A DNA stretch of 22,884 bases from CAZRGV01 sp964599655 (lineage in GTDB: Bacteria; Planctomycetota; Planctomycetia; Isosphaerales; Isosphaeraceae): NCBI GenBank assembly GCA_964599655.1, contig CAZRGV010000101.1, positions 1 to 22,884 of the forward strand, written 5' to 3'. The translations under genes were made by a program, and so were the position numbers. Shown here one piece after another: positions 8,396-15,063 of this stretch. Within the stretch, counting starts at the first letter, position 1; every line of letters begins with the position of its first letter. The notes beneath the pieces are model-generated. The model was given only the letters and a program-made list of their open reading frames with translations, did no database searches and was not told the origin of the DNA.

Positions 8396-8648
8396 CAGAT
8401 AGGTCTCCGATAAGAAGTCTCCGCGGAATCAATACAAGATGAACAAGATTTATGAATTGAGATATGAAATCCTGTGTGGCATGGATTTCGGCGCGAGATC
8501 CCGGCCACCCCAAAACGCCCCGTTGCGTCCCTTCGCGGGGGTGATACCGGCGAGACGGCGGGGCGTCCGTGGACCTTGACGCTCGGTTGTCGAGGCGCGA
8601 CCCTTGCGCGGAGGACGGCGGGCCGCGATCCGTGGTTCGTCCCCGCTC
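8396..8648. other. Spacer between the tandem DUF1559 genes
   Basis: 253 bp without a gene. ACGCCCCG (8515-8522) and CGGGGCGT (8559-8566) form an 8-bp inverted repeat around a 36-base GC-rich loop, possibly a structured 3' end for the upstream copy. The part next to the 8395 start (8400-8480) is AT-rich compared with its surroundings and may hold a separate promoter, but I cannot place -35/-10 boxes with confidence. Confidence 0.4.
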
Positions 8649-9548
8649 TCATTCAATCGCTTCGAAGGGAATCTGTTCGCCCTCCGCGCGGGTCATCAGG
8701 GCGTACCAGATTTCTTTCTTGATCGTCGGCCGGACGAACCGAACCGAGCCATCCGCCATCAGGCGATTGGGGCCGGTGGCATGAGTCGACCCGGTGAGGA
8801 CCTTCCGCGCGGTGGCGTCGGCACCGGCGTCGTTCGGTGTCGTGTTCACGTCGAACTCGCTGCCGCCCCAGCCGCCCACCGCCCAGCCGAAGCCGTCGCG
8901 TTTCTCGACGGCCGCCAGCGTGAAGGCCGTGCCGTCGGGCACGTCGGCGATTCCCACGACCTTGGCCTTCTCTTTCCCCTCAGGCGTGATCACGGTCATC
9001 AACAGGCCGAGATATTGCCCCTTGGTCTTGCGGAAGTCGTCCCCCGTGGCCTCATGGCCGCCGCCCCAGTTGAAGCCGTAGTGAACCTTTGCGAACTCGT
9101 TCATGCCAGGATACGACTTGCCGTCGAGCGTCTTGACTTCGCTGGCCTTGGACGAGTCGACCTCCTGGTTGTCGGGGCAGAGAAAGGCTTGAATTCTCGT
9201 GCGCGTCACCGTGCCGTTGGCGGCGTGCCAGTTCTCCAGTTGGAAGTTGTAGGCATTGTAAACCGGCACGTGCTCCATGTAGGGCAAGAGCAGCGTGAAG
9301 CCGCTATGGCCGTTGCCGTGTCCGGCGCCGGCGACCGCGCTCATCGGGAAACAGTTCATGGCGGCGTGATAATTGTGCAGGGCCAGGCCGATCATCTTCA
9401 GGTTGTTGATGCAACTGGCCCGCCTCGAACGGACCTGCGCGGCACGAATCGCAGGCAGAGCCAGGCTCAGCCCCACGACCATCACCCCGAGGACCAACAG
9501 CACCTCAACCATGCTCATCCCTCGACGCTTTTGCCCGCGTTGGATCAT
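8649..9548 (-). CDS. DUF1559 pseudopilin-like protein, copy 2 of a tandem pair
   Basis: 299 residues with the same architecture as the neighbour at 7478-8395. The prepilin-type N-terminus reads G10-MSMVE15, again a departure from GFTLVE but with glycine and glutamate conserved. It is followed by a hydrophobic helix (about 16-35) and the family segment NLKMIGLALHNYHAAMN. The two paralogs share blocks such as SAVAGxGHGNGH, NAYNFxLENWHAAN, VGGWGGSEFDVNT and WYALxTRxxGExI. The last block is a C-terminal extension that I do not associate with DUF1559 proteins in general. AAGGAG 8 bases before the ATG supports the start. The alpha/beta hydrolase gene lies 176 bases upstream on the same strand. The function of this group is unknown; secretion or surface attachment is inferred from the pilin-like N-terminus. 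Confidence 0.91.
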   Translation of the reverse strand: MIQRGQKRRGMSMVEVLLVLGVMVVGLSLALPAIRAAQVRSRRASCINNLKMIGLALHNYHAAMNCFPMSAVAGAGHGNGHSGFTLLLPYMEHVPVYNAYNFQLENWHAANGTVTRTRIQAFLCPDNQEVDSSKASEVKTLDGKSYPGMNEFAKVHYGFNWGGGHEATGDDFRKTKGQYLGLLMTVITPEGKEKAKVVGIADVPDGTAFTLAAVEKRDGFGWAVGGWGGSEFDVNTTPNDAGADATARKVLTGSTHATGPNRLMADGSVRFVRPTIKKEIWYALMTRAEGEQIPFEAIE

Positions 9549-9724
9549 CGTTGAGTCTCCTTGCCGTGGCTGGAGGGGAGGGCCCAGTTGGCCGATCGTG
9601 ACACGCCAGACAGAGCGCGAATGCCTCGCTCGCGCTCATCGTAACCGGACCGCTCGCCCCTGGGAACGGTTTTCCACGAACGACTTGGGAGACACGAACG
9701 GTCGGTGGAAACACGCTCGACCAT

Positions 9725-10687
9725 TCAGGCCCTGGAGGCGAAGAGGAAGCCGGCGATCATCCGGTAGATCTCGTCGTGGAAGATGTCGGTGTGGTGGCCC
9801 GCGAGCGGGACGTTCTCCTCGGGGTGGGCCTGGTGCAACGGCTCCAGGTCGGCCACGACGAACGACTTGCACAGGGGCGAGTCGGGACCGCCCGGGGGCG
9901 TGAAACCCGGCCCGATCGAGAGATTCACCGCCCCGGCCGCTTGCAGGGTCGACGGACTCGGCCCCTTCGCTCCCAGGCCGGGAACCGGCGCGCTGAACAG
10001 CCGAACGGCCTTCTGCACCAGGTCATATTGCAGGCCGACCGCCTCGTCGAGCGACGACTTGGTGACCAGCATCCGGAGCTTCGGGACGCCGGTCAGCAGG
10101 TCGCCGTACTCTTGGCCAGGCTCGAACGCGTCCCAGTCAAAGGCGGCCTGGATCAGAACGACGTTGACGATCAGGTGATCGAGCAGCGGCCGGGTCGACG
10201 ACGTCACCAGCGCCTCCAGCGCCGCGCAAAGCACCTTGCAGCCGAAGCTGTGGCCGATCAGGTGAATCCTCGGCGGCGCGAGACCGGCGTTCTTGCGGGC
10301 TTCGAGAACCAGGCGAACGATCGAGTAGCCCCCATGCTCCCCAACCGTGTTGGCCATGCTCGCCCGATTGAAGTACGTCAGCGGCTGGAAGATCCGAAGC
10401 GGGCTATTCTCATCCTCGGTCAGCACCGAGGGCCAGTGAATGCCAATTCCCAGCGCATCGGTCGGCCCCGGAACGCCGCCGGCCAGCAGCATGATGCGAG
10501 TGAGCCCCAGCAGGTAACGGTTGTAGTCGATCATCGCCCCTTCGGCCGTGGTCCACCAACCGTGCGAGTACAGAAACAAGTCCGAATACGCGAACGGAGG
10601 CACCATCGCGCCGGGCAGGGCGGTCTTGATGTTGGCATCCGTGATCGTCCCCTGACCCGAGATCGGCACCATCAGGAATTGCGACAT
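9725..10687 (-). CDS. Alpha/beta-hydrolase (lipase/esterase-like) of unknown substrate
   Basis: 320 residues. A serine-hydrolase fold is indicated by LFLYSHGWW (37-45, the strand and oxyanion-hole region with HG) and the nucleophile elbow GHSFG (145-149, S147), preceded by the beta-strand RIHLI. The catalytic acid could be D184 or a later aspartate. A histidine-rich end, GHHTDIFHDEIY (297-308), probably supplies the catalytic histidine. There is no signal peptide, so the protein is likely cytosolic. I know similar proteins in planctomycetes and proteobacteria only as uncharacterised alpha/beta hydrolases. The ATG at 10687 has GGGGGTGG about 8 bases upstream. The gene precedes the DUF1559 pair on the same strand; a functional link is not evident. 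Confidence 0.8.
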   Translation of the reverse strand: MSQFLMVPISGQGTITDANIKTALPGAMVPPFAYSDLFLYSHGWWTTAEGAMIDYNRYLLGLTRIMLLAGGVPGPTDALGIGIHWPSVLTEDENSPLRIFQPLTYFNRASMANTVGEHGGYSIVRLVLEARKNAGLAPPRIHLIGHSFGCKVLCAALEALVTSSTRPLLDHLIVNVVLIQAAFDWDAFEPGQEYGDLLTGVPKLRMLVTKSSLDEAVGLQYDLVQKAVRLFSAPVPGLGAKGPSPSTLQAAGAVNLSIGPGFTPPGGPDSPLCKSFVVADLEPLHQAHPEENVPLAGHHTDIFHDEIYRMIAGFLFASRA

Positions 10688-11075
10688 CGCCGGTCCACCC
10701 CCTTTTTCTCAAAACCCCCCGATCCGAGGATCGAACGGTCGCCGGAACCCCACGCGTCCATCCCACGAGCCCAGCCCCTTCTCCCTCCTTCTTCTACGGA
10801 TCGGATCGCGATTGTCCGACGATCGATCCAAAAGACCGTCCTGGAGCCTCCAGAAGAGAAGTCACGGTCGGAACCATCGGACAAGCCGGCTTTCTGGTCC
10901 GAAGGCCAGCACATCGAGCCCTGGCCCACCGGCATGACCGGGCCTTTTGTGCTTAAATAACCCTGTCGGAATTTACTTGACTCAGTCTGGATGGAGTACC
11001 ACAATCACCACCAAGATCAACTGAGCGGCGTGATGAACACGACCTGTCAGAAGCCTTCTAGGAAGCCAAGGTTAA
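10688..11075. other. Divergent intergenic region between the hydrolase and the lipoprotein cassette
   Basis: 388 bp without a credible gene, placed between a minus-strand and a plus-strand start, so it must drive both directions. The plus-side half, from about 10950, becomes AT-richer. A candidate plus-strand promoter is at 10977-11005. I see no clear operator or riboswitch. Confidence 0.5.
10977..11005 (+). promoter_or_regulatory. Candidate promoter of the lipoprotein/pseudopilin cassette
   Basis: TTGACT (10977-10982) is followed after 17 bases by CACAAT (11000-11005), a good -35 with a moderate -10. It would place the transcript start near 11012, about 64 bases before the lipoprotein ATG at 11076. 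Confidence 0.33.
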
Positions 11076-11579
11076 ATGAATAGCAATTATCGTATTATCA
11101 TTTTTATTTTTATTATAGCCGTAGGGTGTGGACCGCGAAACGATTTACCCTCTTACCAAATGAATTCGCCTCGAGTGATTCAGGCTGGAGAATCGGAATC
11201 CGGACTGAGCCAGCCACCGGTTATCGTTATCGTTGAGCCGAAGCAAGGCTCGAGTTACGAGGCGGGAGACTCGATCGACTGCACCATCAAGGTCGAGCTT
11301 CACGGTGGTGCCAGGATGCCAGAGGTCGTAAATGTCAGTATCAGACGGGGCGATGCCCTCGTGTCAGGTGACTATCCAGCGACGCCTGTCGAGCGCGCGG
11401 AAAGGTCATGCCTCCTGAAGATCAAACTGAAGGCGCCAAAAAAACCCGGCGATTACGAGATCGCGGCCGCAGCCCTCGAAACGATTGTCATCCAGCCTCA
11501 GTCCTCCGTGGAAAAGAGTCAGTTCAAGGCGCATTGGACTTGGTCCCCGAGGGTTAAATTCCATGTCATTAAAAGATAA
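11076..11579 (+). CDS. Small lipoprotein, first gene of a three-gene cassette
   Basis: 167 residues. The N-terminus is a lipoprotein signal: a basic residue (R6), a hydrophobic run rich in I and F (7-16) and the lipobox AVGC with C18 as the lipidated residue. The mature part has a segment VIVIVEPKQGSSYEAGDSID (about 49-68) followed by alternating hydrophobic strands up to the end. This looks like one immunoglobulin-like/Big-type beta-sandwich domain, an inference from pattern only. I do not recognise a named family. AAGG lies close to the ATG. Codons in the signal region are much more AT-rich than in neighbouring genes. The 3' end overlaps the start of the DUF1559 gene by 17 bases, which suggests translational coupling and a shared function at the cell envelope. 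Confidence 0.8.
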   Translation: MNSNYRIIIFIFIIAVGCGPRNDLPSYQMNSPRVIQAGESESGLSQPPVIVIVEPKQGSSYEAGDSIDCTIKVELHGGARMPEVVNVSIRRGDALVSGDYPATPVERAERSCLLKIKLKAPKKPGDYEIAAAALETIVIQPQSSVEKSQFKAHWTWSPRVKFHVIKR

Positions 11580-12519
11580 GAAATCTAGACTATCAAAAGG
11601 GAAACCGCACGGTTTCACTCTCGTCGAATTATTAGTATCCCTGGCAGTGATTGGGCTCTTGATGGCCCTGCTCCTGCCGGCGGTCCAGATGTCCCGCGAG
11701 GCAGCGCGGCGTTCCCAGTGTTCCAACAACCTCCACCAACTTGGGATCGCTGTGAATGCTTACCTGGAATCCATGAAGGTATTCCCAGCGGGCTGGAACG
11801 GCTACTCCCCTCACGCGGCCCTTCTCCCCCATCTGGATCGAGCACCTCTCTACAATGCACTCAACTTCCAGATCCATGAGGCTCTGGCCACATTCGAGAA
11901 CTTGACCGCTCAGGAAACGGTCATTTCGACGTTCCTCTGCCCAACGGACTTCGGCCCGCCGGACCTGAAGGGCGGCACCAACTACGCTGGAAACAACGGC
12001 GTTGGATTCGACCAAACCGGCGTCTACTTGAACGGACCCTTCTGCAGTCCCTCATCGTCGGCTATCAGCCCTCGACATGTGACTGATGGGGCGAGCACAA
12101 CCGCCGCGATGGCGGAGTGGCTCTTAGGTGCACCCTATGGCACTCGGGACTCTCGCCGCACCACGTTCCAACCTCAGGTAGTATCCGGACCAGGGGCTTT
12201 TGAACGCTTCTACAAGGGATGCCATGACATCGATGTCCGAAACGCACCGCTCAGCGGAGTGATTAAGGGCAGTAACTGGCTCCAGGGCGGATTCGGTTCC
12301 ACGGCCTACAACCACGCTCTCCTCATGAACGACCATTCCTGCTCGAACGGCGGGGGACTCGCTGAGGGAGCCTGGACCGCCGGCAGCCAACATTCCGGGG
12401 GATTGAATATCCTTTTCGTGGATGGCCACGTCAGCTTCCTGAAGGATACGATATCGCTGCCGGCCTGGAGAGCCATCGGCACGATGAATGGCAAAGAAAT
12501 TATCTCGGACAGTTACTGA
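11563..12519 (+). CDS. DUF1559 pseudopilin-like protein (canonical GFTLVE type)
   Basis: 318 residues. I use the ATG at 11563, not the longer frame from 11485, because it has GAGGG 9-10 bases upstream and gives a proper prepilin leader: MSLKDKKSRLSKGKPHG, cleaved before FTLVELL with E22 at +5. A hydrophobic helix follows (about 23-42). The rest matches DUF1559: AARRSQCSNNLHQLGIAVNAY (conserved N-terminal block), LLPHLDRAPLYNALNF, a TFLCPTD cysteine motif, and a C-terminal HSGGLNILFVDGHVSFL block that is the family's H-x-G-G-x-N-x-x-x-x-DG signature. Such proteins are expected in the inner membrane or periplasm after prepilin processing; their biological role is not established. It differs clearly from the two minus-strand copies and sits in a cassette with a lipoprotein and a small secreted protein. 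Confidence 0.93.
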   Translation: MSLKDKKSRLSKGKPHGFTLVELLVSLAVIGLLMALLLPAVQMSREAARRSQCSNNLHQLGIAVNAYLESMKVFPAGWNGYSPHAALLPHLDRAPLYNALNFQIHEALATFENLTAQETVISTFLCPTDFGPPDLKGGTNYAGNNGVGFDQTGVYLNGPFCSPSSSAISPRHVTDGASTTAAMAEWLLGAPYGTRDSRRTTFQPQVVSGPGAFERFYKGCHDIDVRNAPLSGVIKGSNWLQGGFGSTAYNHALLMNDHSCSNGGGLAEGAWTAGSQHSGGLNILFVDGHVSFLKDTISLPAWRAIGTMNGKEIISDSY

Positions 12520-12610
12520 TTAATATTTTAAGACTCAGATATTTCTGATTCTTGAAGTTCTGATGTCGGTTTTCCACGCTCAGGTCCGTTTCCTATGAAA
12601 GGAGCTTGCC

Positions 12611-13050
12611 GTGAACGTGCGCCTCGGAACTCCGATCGTTGTCGCGACCCTGGCTTTCGTGCTGGTCAATTGCTCTTCGAGCAGCACATATGCACAGGGA
12701 GGAAACGCAATCACCATTGACACCCCGTCTGCGACTCCACCAGCAACACCGACAATCCCGACCAGTGGCTCGTTCGGGACCGGGGGATACTACAGACTCC
12801 TTCCGGCCAAGGTGATCATATCGTCGTCGATCTTTTCCTTGTCCAAAACGGTACACCGACAGGCAATTCTCTGACCAACGGCTCCATGACCGTGTCGAAC
12901 CCCGCGACGAATACAAGATGGGACATGACTCTCACTTTACCCGGAGGAGGACTTACTAACCAATCTTTTTATATGATTGTTGCCAAACTTAACAGAGGCA
13001 CTACGAACCTCGCTTCAGCGACATATCTCGTTCAAGCCCAAGATCCTTAA
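12611..13050 (+). CDS. Small secreted protein of unknown function, interrupted by one frameshift
   Basis: The gene starts at a GTG (12611) with AAAGGAG 7 bases upstream (12597-12603). The first frame encodes a Sec signal peptide (about residues 1-28, ending STYA before QGG) and a Pro/Thr-rich linker (TPSATPPATPTIPTSGSFGTG), then stops at 12874 after 87 codons with no family-like ending. From about 12786 the -1 frame continues a typical exported beta-strand sequence, GDHIVVDLFLVQNGTPTGNS through YMIVAKLNRGTTNLASATY, to a TAA at 13048-13050. Adding one base at the GGGGG run (12782-12786) would join the two into a 146-residue protein. The cause may be a sequencing error, a real mutation or -1 slippage. 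The fold is unrecognised; the position after the DUF1559 gene suggests a joint role. Confidence 0.68.
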
Positions 13051-13249
13051 AAAGATTATGAGTCGCGCAGTTGGCCGGAAGCCGAGGCTCACAACCGAAG
13101 ACCTGCGGGCTCTGAAAGGTACAGGGCGAGACCAACTGGGTGCCGATTTGCCCTCATCCTCCGCGGTCTGACAGCCTCGTCCGAACAAACGATGACTAAC
13201 TACGTAGCTCCTAAGGACTTCCAAAATATGCAAATCCGGAATTCTATGT

Positions 13250-13287
13250 CCATCAAGGAAAGCGAGCTATTTGCCTTTCCTTGATGG
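13250..13287. terminator. Bidirectional terminator-like hairpin between convergent genes
   Basis: CCATCAAGGAAAG (13250-13262) and CTTTCCTTGATGG (13275-13287) are perfect 13-bp reverse complements around a 12-base loop. The hairpin sits between the plus-strand cassette (ending 13050) and the minus-strand membrane protein (ending 13338). Neither side has a U-tract, so it may protect RNA 3' ends or need a factor rather than act as an intrinsic terminator. Confidence 0.5.
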
Positions 13288-13337
13288 GTACATTCGATGC
13301 CCAGCAGACCCAGAAGTTGCCTTCTGAGCAATGCACC

Positions 13338-13862
13338 TCAGGAGCTCTCGGTCACCCTTCTGTTCGAGATGGCGAACCCTAGGATCGCACCGATCAGGCC
13401 AAACATGAGTGCGAGACATGAATGACCAATCTGGTGGTAGGCTCGCAGGTCGCAACACCACGGCGGTGGGGTGAGGTGCGCAGCCCATTCGACTTTCTCC
13501 ACCACAGCTCTCGCACTCCGTCCGGATGCGTTGTGCAAATAGAGTACCCTATTCGTGGACCCCGGTGTCATGTCGGCCAACCAATCGAGCAACGGCCTGG
13601 TGATGAGGGGAGGATACCCAGGCTCTCCATCGAAAGCGAAATGGACATAGGTGAACCCCCAAACAGCCATGCCGAGCCACGCCGTGCGAGCGTGGCCGCG
13701 ATCGGCAAGGCCGAGGACCGCTGCCGTTGAGAGGACGGACAGGACCAGGCTAAAGAACACGCTGGCCCACAACCTCGTCGGATTATGCAGAGCGGCGAAG
13801 ACGATCGCGGCGACCAAGACAATGGCCATCACGGCGGCGACCGTAAATCGTGGTCGGTACAT
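13338..13862 (-). CDS. Four-TM membrane protein of unknown function (planctomycete type)
   Basis: 174 residues with predicted membrane helices at about 8-25, 31-52, 59-76 and 147-165, and an extracytoplasmic or cytoplasmic loop at 80-140 that contains a CC pair (136-137). The start RPRFTVAAVMAIVLVAAIVF and the end YHQIGHSCLALMFGLIGAIL resemble a lineage of small planctomycete membrane proteins that I know only as hypothetical. No catalytic motif is visible. The ATG at 13862 has AAGGAGG close upstream, and an AT-rich promoter region with a palindrome follows at 13885-13904. It converges on the plus-strand cassette, separated by the hairpin at 13250-13287. The function is unknown. Confidence 0.78.
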   Translation of the reverse strand: MYRPRFTVAAVMAIVLVAAIVFAALHNPTRLWASVFFSLVLSVLSTAAVLGLADRGHARTAWLGMAVWGFTYVHFAFDGEPGYPPLITRPLLDWLADMTPGSTNRVLYLHNASGRSARAVVEKVEWAAHLTPPPWCCDLRAYHQIGHSCLALMFGLIGAILGFAISNRRVTESS

Positions 13863-13884
13863 GCTCCCTCCTTTTTTCTCAACC

Positions 13885-13904
13885 TAATAGTATAATAACT
13901 ATTA
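13885..13904 (-). promoter_or_regulatory. AT-rich palindrome in the promoter region of the membrane-protein gene
   Basis: TAATAGT (13885-13891) and ACTATTA (13898-13904) form a 7-bp inverted repeat with a 6-base spacer inside an AT-rich island (about 13880-13925) in GC-rich surroundings. On the minus strand the island contains TATAAT and TATACT, 20-45 bases upstream of the ATG at 13862. No well-spaced -35 is evident. An operator overlapping a -10 box is a reasonable guess. Confidence 0.33.
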
Positions 13905-14096
13905 TATATTGTATTGTAATTATGACTGTCGATCGCCCGTTGCCCATCCCCTCCCTTGAACGCGGGATGGAACAGATCTGAAGTCCTCGCGTCCCTGGGG
14001 ACGATTCGGTGAAATCTTCACCATCATACTATCGGCTCGAACCGCCGATTCCTACTCGTATATCAACACCGTTGGGACATCGGGCGGGCGGCGGGT

Positions 14097-14131
14097 TGGC
14101 CGGGGCCAAAGCCGAAGGCGGGCCCCGGTCA
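14097..14131. repeat. GC-rich inverted repeat bordering the HEAT-like remnant
   Basis: TGGCCGGGGCC (14097-14107) pairs with GGCCCCGGTCA (14121-14131): 11 bp with one G-U pair and a 13-base loop. It lies just before the HEAT-like remnant, which has another hairpin element at its other end (14450-14527). Confidence 0.5.
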
Positions 14132-14141
14132 GGGATGCGTC

Positions 14142-14445
14142 GGGTGGCCGTGGTCTCGCGGGTGGCCCCGGTTGCTCGTTGTGCGCCGTGTGCCCTTCCA
14201 GTTGACGTGCCGCCTGCTCGAAGGCCGGGAGGCGCAGGAGGCGATAATCTTCCCGGTCTGGCCGCCGAGGCCGCGGATCCCGATCGCCGAGGTGCAGCTC
14301 AACGACCTGCTGGTCAAGCTCCGGCAGGAGGACCCGGGCGCGCGGCAGGACGCGGCGCACCGCCTGATCGACGCGGAGCCGATCGAGGCCAGGCGGTCGG
14401 ATGTGGTCCGGGCCCTGGAGCCCCTTTTGGAGGACACGCGGGGCG
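14142..14445 (+). pseudogene. Fragment of a HEAT-repeat-like protein gene
   Basis: In one plus-strand frame about 100 codons read as sensible protein, with PVWPPRPRIPIAEVQLNDLL, VKLRQEDPGARQDAAHRLID and AEPIEARRSDVVRALEPLLE in succession. The helical pattern ending RALEPLLED is the start of a HEAT-type repeat block as found in planctomycete proteins that combine DLLVKLRQ-type linkers with HEAT repeats. The similarity stops abruptly at about 14445, where the repeat element at 14450 begins. There is no start codon with a ribosome binding site and no proper C-terminus. I read it as a truncated remnant or a displaced gene end, not a functional gene. Confidence 0.55.
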
Positions 14446-14449
14446 GCGG

Positions 14450-14527
14450 GGTGGCCGGGGTCGTCTTGATCCCAGCCGGGCCAGAGACACATCGGAGGGG
14501 ACTGGGGTCGACACGACCCCAGCCACA
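14450..14527. repeat. Imperfect double-hairpin repeat, family GGCTGGGGTCGT, copy A
   Basis: The element begins GGTGGCCGGGGTCGT and ends, in reverse complement, GTGGCTGGGGTCGTGTCG. The right end is itself a perfect hairpin, CTGGGGTCG-ACA-CGACCCCAG (14502-14522). The middle, GACACATCGGAGGGG, recurs as AACACATCGGAAGGGG at 18244-18315 in the same orientation. Related but more diverged sequence lies at 16740-16847. Two inverted hairpins around a short core is a BIME-like layout. Confidence 0.6.
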
Positions 14528-14535
14528 CCGCCGTC

Positions 14536-14711
14536 TTGAATCCGCTGTTCCGCTGTCATGCACGAACAAGGGGCCGCGGAAAAGTCCTGCGGCAAACCGC
14601 ACTGTGTCTCCAGCCTGGGCGATGTTGGCGGCTTTCCGCGGGGTGGCAAAGACGAAGACCCGGCTCAGGCCGCTGTTGCCGTCGCTCCCTTTGGGGCTGA
14701 CGGAATCGGTC
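14536..14711 (-). pseudogene. Fragment of a right-handed parallel beta-helix protein gene
   Basis: About 58 codons on the minus strand read SVSPKGSDGNSG, FATPRKAANIAQAGDTVRFA and AGLFRGPLFVHDSGTAD. This is the hallmark N-terminal motif of secreted parallel-beta-helix proteins (pectate-lyase-like; 'VSPxGSDxNxGT...FATxxKAA...GDTVxFxxGxYRG'). The sense ends at 14536 where the repeat element begins, so nearly all of the helix domain is missing. Upstream of 14711 the frame continues without family-like sequence, while another frame (14712 to about 14870) looks more protein-like, which suggests an additional frameshift. It is a remnant. Confidence 0.55.
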
Positions 14712-15063
14712 TTGCCCGTAATCGACGGGGGCAGCGCCCGAGACTGCGGCTGCCAGACCCGCCACGTCGGACGGATCGATCGGAAACTCGTCGAAATGGG
14801 CATGGCTGAGGCGGATACGGTGGACGTTAGTACCGAAGGGGATGCAATGGATGTTATTATGTGACAGAGCTTGCAAAGCCGGACGGGAGAAGCCCCCACG
14901 CACGGCGTGACCGACGCGCGGATACGGCTCAGTTTGGAAAGTCTGCCGTTGACGCGATTCACGAAGCGATTGACGCGATCGCGTATTGCGATCACAGTTG
15001 CTTGAGACTATTCAATCATGGAATTCGTGGAACGCGATCCCGGGCTGGTAAGGAGAGCCGAAT

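Larger units (their letters stand above)
13863..15063. other. Decayed intergenic zone of 1.2 kb with gene remnants
   Basis: No intact gene is seen. From left to right it holds: an AT-rich promoter-like stretch (13880-13925); a hairpin at 14097-14131; a HEAT-repeat-like coding remnant on the plus strand (14142-14445); an imperfect double-hairpin repeat (14450-14527); a beta-helix coding remnant on the minus strand (14536-14711); and the leader of the glycoside hydrolase gene, with AAGGAG before its ATG. Long open frames here mix remnant and non-coding sequence and should not be called as genes. Confidence 0.65.

Noticed and set aside
9613..9637. 8-bp inverted repeat GAGCGCGA/TCGCGCTC downstream of the hydrolase gene
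   Set aside because: Stems of this length occur a few times by chance in the window, and no U-tract follows.
12977..13171. 64-codon plus-strand frame after the cassette, including a 37-codon piece from 13058
   Set aside because: It has no ribosome binding site, its first half overlaps the better frame of the secreted protein, and its content is unconvincing.
14949..14979. TTGACGCGAT repeated at 21-bp spacing before the GH-A-like gene, and a 14-base match to 839-852
   Set aside because: Both are within chance expectation for the window size; the spacing is suggestive of a binding site but nothing else supports it.
14129..14995. 288-codon minus-strand frame that could be called as one gene
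   Set aside because: Only 14536-14711 looks like protein; the rest crosses a repeat element and antisense of the HEAT-like remnant.
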